Notes: generated from the letters alone by a model not told the origin. A stretch of 64,000 nucleotides of DNA from Sphingomonas sp. 35-24ZXX (GCF_000786215.1 NZ_JROG01000003.1:186001-250000), one strand, 5' to 3'. Positions 1 to 9,961 are shown, counted from the first letter of the stretch. Program-made: numbers and translations.

Positions 1-293
1 TCGGCTTCGGCAAGTCGCTCGCCGACAACCTCGCGCTGATCAACGCGCTGCCGCTGTTCCACGCGCTCGGCCAGCCGATCCTGTTCGGCGCGAGCCGCAA
101 GCGGATGATCGGTGCGCTCTCCAACGAAGCCCCGGTCGATGCACGGCTCGGCGGGTCGGTCGCGCTGGCGATGAGCGCCATCGCCAGCGGCGCACAGATC
201 GTCCGCGTCCATGACGTCCCCGAAACCGTCCAGGCCGCGCGCGTCTGGCGCGGCCTGCGCGATGCCGCCTTGACGGTGCCGGGGCTGGACTGA
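1..293 (+). CDS. folP: Dihydropteroate synthase, C-terminal part (partial)
   Basis: The reading frame is open from the window edge (codons in phase from base 3) to a TGA at 291-293, so only the last ~96 residues are present. The visible segment has the family's C-terminal features: a GFGKS loop near the pterin pocket, then LFGASRKRMIG (the SRK/R motif that contacts the substrate) and a DVPETVQAARVW ending typical of DHPS. The enzyme joins p-aminobenzoate to 6-hydroxymethyl-dihydropterin diphosphate in cytoplasmic folate synthesis. Identification from the SRKRMIG motif is firm; the N-terminus lies outside the window. Confidence 0.93.
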   Translation, partial: GFGKSLADNLALINALPLFHALGQPILFGASRKRMIGALSNEAPVDARLGGSVALAMSAIASGAQIVRVHDVPETVQAARVWRGLRDAALTVPGLD

Positions 294-307
294 CAGAGGG
301 CTTGGGC

Positions 308-508
308 ATGACCAGCTTCGTCCTCTCCATCGCCATGCTGACCTCCATCGCGCTCGTCTTCGGCGCGATCGCCCTGTTCCGCCGCGGCCAACGCAAACAG
401 CCGGCGCTGATGCTGGTGCTCGCGGTGGTGATGATCGCGAACGTCGTGATCTGGTCGATCCCGACAAAGAGCGGGCAATCGCTGGTGGAGGCTGAAGCGC
501 CGGAGTGA
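308..508 (+). CDS. Small two-helix membrane protein, function unknown
   Basis: A 66-residue protein starting at an ATG preceded at 7 nt by an AGAGGG ribosome site (295-300). An in-frame TTG lies 6 nt upstream but is poorly spaced. Two hydrophobic stretches (about residues 4-20 and 32-50) flank a short basic loop with RRGQRK, so an inner-membrane hairpin with an inside loop is likely. It starts 14 nt after folP and may be cotranscribed. I do not recognise a family; small proteins of this type are common after folate genes in sphingomonads, but that is an impression from gene context. Confidence 0.6.
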   Translation: MTSFVLSIAMLTSIALVFGAIALFRRGQRKQPALMLVLAVVMIANVVIWSIPTKSGQSLVEAEAPE

Positions 509-554
509 TTCCCAACCACCTCCGCTCATCCCTGAAATAAGTGCATGGCAGGCT

Positions 555-660
555 CTGAGCCGCGGGCTTTAGCCCGCGAAGTCGAAGGACCCGCGCCCAC
601 GCAGGCCGTCTTGCGGGGCCTTGGACAGGCTCAGGCTGAGCGGACATTGGTGGTCCATCA
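555..660. repeat. Intergenic palindromic repeat cluster
   Basis: Between the small membrane protein and the katG terminator there is no credible gene. The stretch has a perfect 7-bp arm palindrome CGCGGGC-TTTA-GCCCGCG (561-578) and a second palindrome GCTCAG-G-CTGAGC (629-641) inside a block resembling the dispersed GACAGGCTCAGG-type repeats of sphingomonad intergenic DNA. That resemblance is from general knowledge and was not searched. Confidence 0.4.
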
Positions 661-673
661 CCGAGGTTCGCCA

Positions 674-708
674 CAAAAAAACCCCGGACATCGCTGCCCG
701 GGGCTTCT
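674..708 (-). terminator. Rho-independent terminator of katG
   Basis: Read on the minus strand, a GC-rich hairpin with CCCCGG/CCGGGG arms and a loop of about ten bases (682-703) is followed directly by a run of seven T (A675-A681 on the plus strand). It lies about 25-50 nt beyond the katG stop codon, in the right orientation. Confidence 0.8.
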
Positions 709-732
709 TCATTCACTTAGCTCACTATCAGC

Positions 733-2928
<2,196 letters not shown>

Positions 2929-2940
2929 TCATCTCTCTCA

Positions 2941-3030
2941 GACTTCTTCAATGAAGCTAACATAGGATTGTTCCAGGACAGACAGAAACGATCAAAGCCT
3001 GTTGTTCTGATCGCTTTTGACGATCAGTTT
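2941..3030. promoter_or_regulatory. Candidate katG control region with inverted repeats
   Basis: The katG upstream region carries a perfect inverted repeat CTGATCG-N7-CGATCAG (3007-3027) plus a third CGATCA arm at 2989-2994. A lone ATAG (2962-2965) recalls an OxyR half-site but the other tetranucleotides of an OxyR box do not line up. A regulator site for katG is plausible; which protein binds is unknown. Confidence 0.35.
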
Positions 3031-3138
3031 GTGCGCGTTCGCTTCAAATCATGTGCGTTTTTCGATGACTGGCAGGCGGCCGATGCACCGCATCGGAGAC
3101 GCAATCCCGCAGCGCGCGCCGAATCACGGGAATTCGGG

Positions 3139-3510
3139 TTAGGCGGCGGCCTTGGCTTCGACGGCGAGCAGGCGGATCGGTTCGCCCACCGGATCGCCTT
3201 CGGCATAGACCGAAATCCGGACCTCGGCGGATAGCAGGGTCAACGCGCGGACCATCCGGTCGGAGCTGAAATCGCGGAACAGGCCTCTGAGCAGCCGGGA
3301 CAGATCGGGCTGGCTGATTCCGGTGAGTTCTGCCGCCTGCGCCTGGGTCAGGCCGCGACGCTTGATCAGGTCGTGCAGATGCATGGCGAGCCCGGCTTTC
3401 AGAGCCATCGCATTGGCATCGGCATCCCCGAGATCGGCGTAGATGTTTCCGGTGCCGCGTTCGGCTTGGATATCGTCCTGGGCGGGCGAAGGCGCGATCT
3501 GATCTGACAT
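3139..3510 (-). CDS. higA: XRE/HTH-type antitoxin (HigA-like)
   Basis: A 123-residue protein. The ATG at 3510 lies 13 nt after the toxin stop; the longer upstream reading overlaps the toxin gene and lacks protein character. Residues ~60-110 form a helix-turn-helix of the HTH_37/XRE type (LTQAQAAELTGISQPDLSRL), which in this family both neutralises the toxin and represses the operon. The N-terminal ~35 residues are acidic and Pro/Gln rich and probably flexible. Toxin-first gene order is characteristic of higBA. Assignment rests on domain type and context; the name is functional, not proven orthology. Confidence 0.82.
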   Translation of the reverse strand: MSDQIAPSPAQDDIQAERGTGNIYADLGDADANAMALKAGLAMHLHDLIKRRGLTQAQAAELTGISQPDLSRLLRGLFRDFSSDRMVRALTLLSAEVRISVYAEGDPVGEPIRLLAVEAKAAA

Positions 3511-3523
3511 GGTCAAAGAACCT

Positions 3524-3901
3524 TTACTGCAGTCGCCATACATGAGGCTTGCCGAGCCTGTCTCTGACCAGCTCGATCTCGTGCCTTGGGGTCTCGACCC
3601 CCTTGTGCGACTTCTTCTGAAATACATGAAGCACATAGAGTGCCTCAGGAAAGCGGATCGTGAAGATCACCCGATAGGCGTTGCCGTCATAGTGGATCGC
3701 CACTTCCTGGACCGAGATGCCGGGAAACCCCTTCAGCGGTTTGACATCGCTGTGCATCCTGCCGTGCGCTGCCATCGTGAGCGCAAAGCTTGCAATGTCT
3801 CTTACGTCATCGGGCAGCTCCTTCATCGGCTTGCGGCACGGGGGGATGATCTCGATCTTCCTGACGGCCCAAGGGGTGGCTTCATATGGTGGTTTTACCA
3901 T
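3524..3901 (-). CDS. higB: Gp49-like RelE-superfamily toxin (HigB-like)
   Basis: A 125-residue protein of the phage-derived Gp49-like (DUF891) group, the toxin partner of HTH-type antitoxins; members are usually ribosome-dependent mRNA interferases. Recognisable segments are KPMKELPDDVR near residue 25, KPLKGFPGISVQEV near 53, YRVIFTIRF and the C-terminal VLHVFQKKSHKGVETP, where basic residues of the RelE fold act on RNA. The start at 3901 has no clear ribosome site, so translation may be weak or nearly leaderless, and the AT-rich stretch at 3911-3930 is the likely promoter area. It precedes the antitoxin by 13 nt. Confidence 0.82.
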   Translation of the reverse strand: MVKPPYEATPWAVRKIEIIPPCRKPMKELPDDVRDIASFALTMAAHGRMHSDVKPLKGFPGISVQEVAIHYDGNAYRVIFTIRFPEALYVLHVFQKKSHKGVETPRHEIELVRDRLGKPHVWRLQ

Positions 3902-3941
3902 AAACGCGCAAGTCCTAATTTGTCTTTAAAGGGCGTGACGC

Positions 3942-6167
3942 TCAGAGCGCTTCGGGCTGGCTCTGCGGGTCTTCGCCCTCGGTCTGGCGGAGCGACACCT
4001 GCCAGAGGCTGGTCACATGGGCGGGGTCGGAAGGGCCCTTGCGGACCAGCGCCTTGCCAGCGGCATCCGCCTCCAGCCCGACCGCTTCGGCTGCGACAGC
4101 GGTGAAGACATAGTCGCTGCCCGGATGATCGCCGTTGGCGATTTCCAGCATGCGCGTGCGGAAGGCGTCGTCGATCAGGATCGTGTCCGGTTCGGCCAGC
4201 GGCTCGATCCGCGCCGCGTAGCGCAGCGGCAGCCCCATCGGGATATCGATCAGGTAGTTTTCATTCTCGCGCCTGCGGTTGGCAGTGTGGAACAGGATCG
4301 GCCCGGCAGAACCGCCGAAACGGATCGAAATGCTTTTGTCGACGAATTCATTTGCGCTCGAAATGAACTGCATCGCCATGTCGATCAGCCGGAAGGGGTT
4401 CTTGTCGACCAGCAGAATCGAATCACCGCCGGAGAGTTCATAGAAATAGATGTGAGTCGCCACCGTCTGGGCCCAGTGCTCCAGTCTTCCGATCAGCAGG
4501 GGGTAGTTGTCCGAATCCATGATTTCGCTGAATTTGCAGACATCACCCTTGAGGACGAAAAAAGACTTGAGGGGCTCCGCCCATGGCAGATCGTCGCCGA
4601 TCATGTTGCGGGCCTCGAAATTGCGATCGTAGCGGCTGCCCGAGCGGTCGAGGATGAACTGATCCAGGCTGGGATGGATCAGGAAGAACTCTTCGGTGGG
4701 CGGAATATCCGCGCCATCCTCGAATGTGACCTGAAAGGGCTTGCGGAAGTGCTGGTGCGGCAGGAACTCGCGCAGACGGCGCTTGATGACGCCGAGCAGC
4801 CCGATCCTGAACAGCACCGACATCGGCGCGTGATCGAGCAGACCGGCCTTTCGTTCGATCTTCCGGCTGGCAAGATAGTCGGCGTTGATATCGTCGATGT
4901 CCTGCGCGGTCAGCGCATTCCTGGGGATCATCCGTGCCAGCGTGTCCATGTCCGGAATCGGGAAGAAGGGCCGCATCTCGCTGAGCAGCGCGTTCACCAC
5001 GGTCTCGGTCGCGCCGGCGATGGCGTTGTGCAGCTCCAGGTCGTTGCGCTCTTCCGGCCTGATGTTGGCGATCGCCTGACCGATCAGCATCAGATCGCGG
5101 GGCCGGTACACCGTGTGGCGCAGGATGAAGTCGAACGTCGCCTGGGGCGATCGCATCACCCGGTGCTTCATCTGGCAGTTCTTCGATCCGACGAACCGGG
5201 CCATCGGGTCCTTGGCCCTGGGTTCGACCAGCTCGGCTGCGGGCATCAGTTCGATATTCTTCTCGAAGATCCGTTTATAGTCCTGGTAGTTGTAGATGAT
5301 CTGCAGCGTCAGACCGTGAATCTTCTGCAGGCGATTGTCGAATTTGCCCATCTCCAGAAAGGCTTCGTGCCGGATCGTGCAGTATACCTTCACATGGCGG
5401 CTGGCGTCGTTGAGCTCCAGCGCCGCGCTGACCAGGGTGCATTGCGCCATCGCCCACAGGCGGTTGCTGCCGATGCTGTAGAACGAGGTGCCGAAGCTGT
5501 TTTGGTCGTCAGGGTCGATGTCGCCGTGATAGTCCTTGAGCAGCGGCTGGAAATATTCTTCGACATTGTCGATGAACAGATTGATCGGGCGGTTGATGGC
5601 GTTGAAATAGGCGCTCAGGGCCCCGGTATTCTGGGTGATCCGCATCTGTTCGCGGGGCGGCCGGTTCATCATGAAAACGAAGAATTCGCAGGTCGACATA
5701 TACACATTGGGGTTGCACAGCGCATCGTCGAGCAGCTTGTCGCAGCCGATCTCGCCGCGTTTGAGCGGCGTACCCGACGCCATGGCATGGTGCTTGACGC
5801 AGGCCGACTGGATGGCGATCCGCCACAGTGTCCGCCAATAGTCGGGGTCGTCGTTGAGCGCATCGACCCTGTCTTCCGACCAGTTGGGAAACTGGTCGCT
5901 GGGCTTGTCGATCAGCTGGCCGCCCGCGCCGCGCAGGATCGTGCCGGTGCGTTCCAGCACTTCGGCACATTTGGCCAGCAACAGCAGGGTCTTGCCGAAA
6001 CCGCGGGGGGCCGAAATGACAAAGAACTCGCCGCGGGTATCGTCGAGAAACCGCTGGATCGCCGTGGTTTCATGAATGAGTTCCTGACGATAAGTCTCGA
6101 ACTTCATGTCAGCGACAGTATCGGCCTGGAATCGCCATGCTTTATGCTGGGGGCTTGGACTGGACAT
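3942..6167 (-). CDS. P-loop NTPase fused to a class III nucleotide-cyclase-like domain
   Basis: A 741-residue protein of unassigned function. Start chosen at the ATG at 6167, which has an AGGAG site 9 nt upstream; upstream alternatives (6212, 6263) have none. Residues ~53-60 are a Walker A loop (APRGFGKT) and ~196-206 a Walker B-like strand (NLFIDNVEEYF); a YRPRDLM motif (~353-360) is typical of STAND/KAP/Sll1717-like NTPases. Residues ~534-678 resemble a class III adenylyl/guanylyl cyclase domain: GDVCKFSEI gives the first metal Asp (~542), SGGDSILLV the second (~582), then RFGGSAGPILF and YAARIEPLAEPDTILI with the transition-state Arg (~653). The usual Asn four residues before that Arg is Arg here, and the usual purine-selecting Lys is Leu, so activity may be altered or lost. 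It lies 40 nt upstream of the toxin-antitoxin pair on the same strand. A phage-defence or signalling role is inferred. Confidence 0.75.
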   Translation of the reverse strand: MSSPSPQHKAWRFQADTVADMKFETYRQELIHETTAIQRFLDDTRGEFFVISAPRGFGKTLLLLAKCAEVLERTGTILRGAGGQLIDKPSDQFPNWSEDRVDALNDDPDYWRTLWRIAIQSACVKHHAMASGTPLKRGEIGCDKLLDDALCNPNVYMSTCEFFVFMMNRPPREQMRITQNTGALSAYFNAINRPINLFIDNVEEYFQPLLKDYHGDIDPDDQNSFGTSFYSIGSNRLWAMAQCTLVSAALELNDASRHVKVYCTIRHEAFLEMGKFDNRLQKIHGLTLQIIYNYQDYKRIFEKNIELMPAAELVEPRAKDPMARFVGSKNCQMKHRVMRSPQATFDFILRHTVYRPRDLMLIGQAIANIRPEERNDLELHNAIAGATETVVNALLSEMRPFFPIPDMDTLARMIPRNALTAQDIDDINADYLASRKIERKAGLLDHAPMSVLFRIGLLGVIKRRLREFLPHQHFRKPFQVTFEDGADIPPTEEFFLIHPSLDQFILDRSGSRYDRNFEARNMIGDDLPWAEPLKSFFVLKGDVCKFSEIMDSDNYPLLIGRLEHWAQTVATHIYFYELSGGDSILLVDKNPFRLIDMAMQFISSANEFVDKSISIRFGGSAGPILFHTANRRRENENYLIDIPMGLPLRYAARIEPLAEPDTILIDDAFRTRMLEIANGDHPGSDYVFTAVAAEAVGLEADAAGKALVRKGPSDPAHVTSLWQVSLRQTEGEDPQSQPEAL

Positions 6168-6186
6168 GGGCACACGCTCCTGTTGA

Positions 6187-6318
6187 ACAGGGGCATCTGC
6201 AAATATTGTCATCGAGCCTGCAAATACAGACCTGTCCGAAACGGAGCAGATTGCTGCGCGCATGATTGACGCGCCACCGGATGTGGTGCGCGCCTTGATG
6301 ATGGTGCTGAAAGTTAAA
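6187..6318 (+). pseudogene. Possible coding remnant next to tRNA-Pro
   Basis: On the plus strand a frame opened after a TGA at 6184 reads a protein-like run (TDLSETEQIAARMIDAPP, then DVVRALMMVLKVKW) up to the tRNA. It has no plausible start, overlaps the promoter side of the NTPase gene and ends artificially inside the tRNA. It could be the tail of a gene cut off when the accessory block arrived, or chance. Confidence 0.2.
6197..6226. repeat. Paired direct repeats upstream of the NTPase gene
   Basis: The 9-mer CTGCAAATA occurs at 6197-6205 and again at 6218-6226, a spacing of exactly 21 bp (two helical turns), within 60 bp upstream of the NTPase-cyclase start. This arrangement suits cooperative binding of a regulator on one DNA face; it could also overlap the promoter. 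Confidence 0.3.
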
Positions 6319-6395
6319 TGGTCGGGGAGAGAGGATTCGAACCTCCGGCCCCTGCCTCCCGAAGACAGTGCTCTACCAGGCTGAGCTACTCCCCG
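6319..6395 (-). tRNA. tRNA-Pro (anticodon CGG)
   Basis: On the minus strand a 77-nt cloverleaf: acceptor arms CGGGGAG/CTCCCCG, D-arm TAGCTCAG...GGTAGAGC, anticodon stem CTGTC/GGCAG with loop TTCGGGA (CGG, proline), T-arm with GGTTCGAATCC, discriminator A and an encoded CCA at 6319-6321. It bounds the accessory block on one side, a typical integration-site position, though no integrase or duplicated tRNA end was seen. Confidence 0.96.
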
Positions 6396-6539
6396 ACCCA
6401 GACTTCATGGTGCCTTGCGGCGCCTGGGAGGCAGGGGCGTGCCTATAGCCACGGTGTCGGCACCATGCAAGCGGCCTTTTGACCTTTTGTTGCGGGCCCG
6501 CTGTGGCAGGCCTTCTGTCGCCATGCTAGGCAGCAGCAC

Positions 6540-7505
6540 ATGGACCCGGCATTGCAGAGTCGCGCGCCACAGGCGGCCGCACACGATCACTTCGAAGCGC
6601 AGTATCTCGATCTGATGCGTCGGATCTGGACCCATGGGCACGAACGCTCGGACCGCACCGGCGTGGGCACACGCTCGCTGTTCGGGGCGAACATGCGCTT
6701 CGATCTGGGTGGCAACGCGATTCCCTTGCTCACCACCAAGCGAGTCTACTGGAAGGCCGCAGCGCGAGAGATGCTGTGGTTCCTCACCGGCGATACCAAC
6801 ATCCGCGCGCTGGTGGCGCAGGGCGTGCATATCTGGACCGATTGGCCGCTCGAAAGCTATCGCCGTGCCACCGGCGATGCCATCGACCGGGATGCGTTCG
6901 AGGCGCGAATCGTCGCGGATGCCGATTTCGCGGCGCGCTGGGGTGATCTGGGCCCGGTCTACGGCAAGCAATGGGTCGACTGGCCCGTTTACGAGCCGGT
7001 GGGCGAGGGCCTTTTTCGCCAGCGGGACAAGGGGATCAACCAGATTGCCGAACTGGTCGACAGCCTGCGGAACAATCCCGGCTCGCGGCGGCATATCTTC
7101 GAGGGCTGGAACGTCGCCGAACTGGACCGGATGGCGCTGCCGCCGTGTCACAAGACCTATCAGTTCTTCGTCGCCGACCGAAAGCTGACCGGGCTGCTCT
7201 ATCAGCGCTCGTGCGACCTCGCGCTGGGCGTACCGTTCAACATCTTTTCGGCCGCGCTGATCATCCGGATGCTGGCGCAGCAATGCGATCTGGAGCCGGG
7301 CGAGCTGATCTGGAATGGCGGGGACGTACACCTTTATTTGAACCACGCCGAGCTTGTCGAAACGCAGCTGGCCCGCACGCCCTCGGGTTCGCCCAAGCTG
7401 CATATCCTGCGCCGCCCGGACAGCATTTTCGATTATGCGATCGAGGATTTCGAGGTGCGCGATTATGCCCCGCAAGCCCACATTTCCGCCCCCGTCGCGG
7501 TGTGA
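6540..7505 (+). CDS. thyA: Thymidylate synthase
   Basis: 321 residues; converts dUMP and methylene-THF to dTMP and dihydrofolate in the cytoplasm. The catalytic Cys is C203 in LPPCHKTYQFF; R183/R184 of NNPGSRRHIFEGWN bind phosphate; the C-terminal half has the SCDLALGVPFNI and WNGGDVHLYLNH motifs. It is longer than the ~264-residue E. coli form because of an extended N-terminus and an insert around residues 105-165, as in other long ThyA forms. The ATG at 6540 is the first in frame; a start some 15-20 residues further in would still leave the fold intact. It stands alone between tRNA-Pro and the bkd promoter. Confidence 0.96.
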   Translation: MDPALQSRAPQAAAHDHFEAQYLDLMRRIWTHGHERSDRTGVGTRSLFGANMRFDLGGNAIPLLTTKRVYWKAAAREMLWFLTGDTNIRALVAQGVHIWTDWPLESYRRATGDAIDRDAFEARIVADADFAARWGDLGPVYGKQWVDWPVYEPVGEGLFRQRDKGINQIAELVDSLRNNPGSRRHIFEGWNVAELDRMALPPCHKTYQFFVADRKLTGLLYQRSCDLALGVPFNIFSAALIIRMLAQQCDLEPGELIWNGGDVHLYLNHAELVETQLARTPSGSPKLHILRRPDSIFDYAIEDFEVRDYAPQAHISAPVAV

Positions 7506-7517
7506 AGGGCAGCACTA

Positions 7518-7546
7518 TTGACCTATCACGAATCTTGAAATAATAT
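7518..7546 (+). promoter_or_regulatory. Sigma-70-type promoter of the bkd operon
   Basis: TTGACC (7518-7523), a 17-bp spacer and TAATAT (7541-7546): a near-consensus housekeeping promoter just beyond thyA, leaving about a 70-nt leader before the ATG at 7626. Confidence 0.75.
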
Positions 7547-7625
7547 GTCTCGACAGTGCAATTAGTCGAAAGGCCATGAAGAGCCTCACCCGGCGGTTTT
7601 GCACGCCTGACCGAGAGGATTTTTG

Positions 7626-8900
7626 ATGGCCGATGGTCCTGCACGATCGAACCTGCAGCCGCTTGCGCTGCACGTTCCAGAGCCGCGCTCGCGGCCCGGC
7701 GATCCGGTTGATTTCAGTGATGTCATCGTCCCTGCCGCCGGCAGCCTGGCGCGTCCGGATGAAGCGGTGTCACCGCATGACATGCGCGAACTCGCTTTCG
7801 GCCTGGTTCGCGTTCTAGACGACGATCATCAGGCCGTCGGCCCGTGGGATCCGCGCCTTTCCGACGAAACGCTGCTCAAGATCCTGCGCACCATGGCGCT
7901 CACCCGCGCGTTCGACGAGCGGTTGTACCGCGCGCAACGTCAGGGCAAGACCAGCTTCTACATGAAGTGCACCGGCGAGGAGGCGACCTCGGTCGCCGCT
8001 GCCGCCGCGATGCAGGGCGACGACATGGTCTTCCCCAGCTATCGCCAGCAGGGCATCCTGATGTGGCGCGGCTATCCGCTGACCGAGATGGTCAACCAGA
8101 TCTATTCGAACCGCGGCGACAAGCTGAAGGGTCGTCAGCTGCCGATCATGTACTCGGTGCCGGAGCTCGGCTTTTTCACCATCTCGGGCAATCTCGCGAC
8201 GCAATACCCGCAGGCCGTGGGCTGGGCGATGGCGAGCGCGATCAAGGGCGATACCCGCATTGCCAGCTGCTGGTGCGGCGAAGGCTCGACAGCCGAAGGC
8301 GACTTCCACAGCGCCATGACCTTTGCCTCGGTCTACAACGCGCCGACGATCCTCAACGTCGTCAACAACCAGTGGGCGATCTCGAGCTTCTCGGGCTTTG
8401 CCGGGGCCGAGCGCACCACCTTTGCGGCGCGTGCGATCGGCTATGGCATTGCCGGGATTCGCGTCGACGGCAATGATGCGCTCGCGGTCTACGCCGCGAC
8501 GCAATGGGCGGCCGAGCGCGCGCGCGCCAACAAGGGGCCGACGCTGATCGAGCATTTCACCTATCGCGCTGAAGGGCACAGCACCTCCGACGATCCTTCC
8601 GCTTATCGCAGCGCGCAGGAAAGCAGCGAATGGCCGCTGGGTGATCCGATCCATCGCCTCAAGAGCCATGTCATCGCGCGCGGCATCTGGGACGAGGAGC
8701 GGCACGCCGCAATGGACCTGGAACTGGCGGAAATGGTGAAGGCCGCAACCAAGGAGGCCGAAAAGAACGGCGTCCTCGGCCACGGCATGCACCAGCCGTT
8801 CGAGACGATGTTCGAGGACGTGTTCGAGGAACTGCCCTGGCATCTGCAGGAGCAGATGGCGCAGGCGCTGGAAGAAAGGGCCGCGAAATGGCCGAAGTGA
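7626..8900 (+). CDS. bkdA1: Branched-chain 2-oxoacid dehydrogenase E1 alpha subunit
   Basis: 424 residues. Start is the ATG at 7626 preceded by AGAGGA; a TTG one codon earlier is less likely. It is the thiamine-diphosphate-binding alpha half of the E1 component, which decarboxylates 2-oxo acids from Val, Leu and Ile and acylates the lipoyl group of E2. The ThDP motif begins GEGSTAEGDFHSAM and ends at NNQWAI (about residues 218-248); the phosphorylation-loop region contains YRAEGHSTSDDPSAYR. The long N-terminal extension (first ~70 residues) and the FYMKCTGEEA segment separate it from PdhA and point to the branched-chain type. The gene overlaps bkdA2 by 13 nt. Confidence 0.93.
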   Translation: MADGPARSNLQPLALHVPEPRSRPGDPVDFSDVIVPAAGSLARPDEAVSPHDMRELAFGLVRVLDDDHQAVGPWDPRLSDETLLKILRTMALTRAFDERLYRAQRQGKTSFYMKCTGEEATSVAAAAAMQGDDMVFPSYRQQGILMWRGYPLTEMVNQIYSNRGDKLKGRQLPIMYSVPELGFFTISGNLATQYPQAVGWAMASAIKGDTRIASCWCGEGSTAEGDFHSAMTFASVYNAPTILNVVNNQWAISSFSGFAGAERTTFAARAIGYGIAGIRVDGNDALAVYAATQWAAERARANKGPTLIEHFTYRAEGHSTSDDPSAYRSAQESSEWPLGDPIHRLKSHVIARGIWDEERHAAMDLELAEMVKAATKEAEKNGVLGHGMHQPFETMFEDVFEELPWHLQEQMAQALEERAAKWPK

Positions 8901-9955
8901 TTGCGCAACCCGCCGCGGACGACGCAGCGGACGACACCGCCACCAAGACGATGAACATGATCGAGGCGATCAACAGCGCCATGGACGTCATGATGGAGCG
9001 CGACCCCGATGTCGTCGTGATGGGCGAGGATGTCGGCTATTTCGGCGGCGTCTTCCGCTGCACGGCTGGCTTGCAGAAGAAATACGGCAAGACGCGCGTG
9101 TTCGATACGCCGATCAGCGAATGCGGCATCGTCGGTGTCGCGGTGGGCATGGGGGCCTATGGGCTGCGTCCGGTGCCCGAAATCCAGTTTGCCGACTATA
9201 TCTATCCGGGAATCGATCAGCTGATTTCGGAGGCAGCGCGGCTGCGCTACCGCTCGGCGGGCGAATTCATCGCACCGATCACCGTGCGCTCGCCTTTTGG
9301 CGGCGGCATCTTCGGCGGCCAGACGCACAGCCAGAGCCCTGAAAGCCTGTTCACGCATGTCGCAGGACTCAAGACGGTGATCCCCTCGACACCGTATGAC
9401 GCCAAGGGCCTGCTGATCTCGGCGATCGAGGACAATGACCCGGTCATCTTCTTCGAGCCCAAGCGCATCTATAATGGCCCGTTCAGCGGCTATTACGACC
9501 GTCCCGTCGAGCCCTGGTCGAAGCATGCGGCATCCAATGTGCCGACCGGCCATTATCGCATCCCGCTGGGCAAGGCGAATATCGTCCGTGCCGGAGAGGC
9601 GCTCACCATCCTGGCCTATGGCACCATGGTGCATGTCGCGCAGGCAGTGGTCGAAGCCAACGGTATCGATGCCGAGGTGATCGACCTGCGTACCTTGCTG
9701 CCGCTCGACATCGAGACGATCGAGGCGTCGGTCAAGAAGACCGGGCGCTGCCTGATCGTCCATGAAGCGACCCGCACCAGCGGCTTTGGCGCGGAGCTGT
9801 CGGCCCTGGTGCAGGAGCGCTGCTTCTATCATCTCGAAGCCCCGGTCGAGCGCGTCACCGGCTTCGACACGCCCTATCCGCACAGCCTGGAATGGGCGTA
9901 TTTCCCTGGCCCGATCCGCATCGGACGCGCCATTGCCAAGATCATGAAGGACTGA
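8888..9955 (+). CDS. bkdA2: Branched-chain 2-oxoacid dehydrogenase E1 beta subunit
   Basis: 355 residues, the transketolase-like partner of the upstream alpha subunit. Typical segments are VVVMGEDVGYFGGVFRCTAG (substrate and ThDP pocket, residues ~38-57), FDTPISECGIVGVAVGMGAYG, and the C-terminal half with LAYGTMVHVAQ, IDLRTLLPLD and GRCLIVHEATRTSGFG, which form the subunit interface. Translational coupling to bkdA1 through a 13-nt overlap supports a fixed alpha/beta ratio. E3 (lipoamide dehydrogenase) is not in the operon and must be encoded elsewhere. Confidence 0.94.
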   Translation: MAEVIAQPAADDAADDTATKTMNMIEAINSAMDVMMERDPDVVVMGEDVGYFGGVFRCTAGLQKKYGKTRVFDTPISECGIVGVAVGMGAYGLRPVPEIQFADYIYPGIDQLISEAARLRYRSAGEFIAPITVRSPFGGGIFGGQTHSQSPESLFTHVAGLKTVIPSTPYDAKGLLISAIEDNDPVIFFEPKRIYNGPFSGYYDRPVEPWSKHAASNVPTGHYRIPLGKANIVRAGEALTILAYGTMVHVAQAVVEANGIDAEVIDLRTLLPLDIETIEASVKKTGRCLIVHEATRTSGFGAELSALVQERCFYHLEAPVERVTGFDTPYPHSLEWAYFPGPIRIGRAIAKIMKD

Positions 9956-9961
9956 CCCGCC

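Noticed and set aside
2941-3010. Complete OxyR box upstream of katG
   Set aside because: Only one ATAG tetranucleotide is present; the regular ATAG-N7-CTAT spacing is missing.
4017-6269. Long plus-strand frame opposite the NTPase-cyclase gene
   Set aside because: Composition typical of a high-GC antisense frame; the minus-strand gene has clear Walker and cyclase motifs.
6319-6395. Plus-strand peptide beginning SGREDSNLRPLPPEDS
   Set aside because: A well-known annotation artefact from translating a tRNA in antisense.
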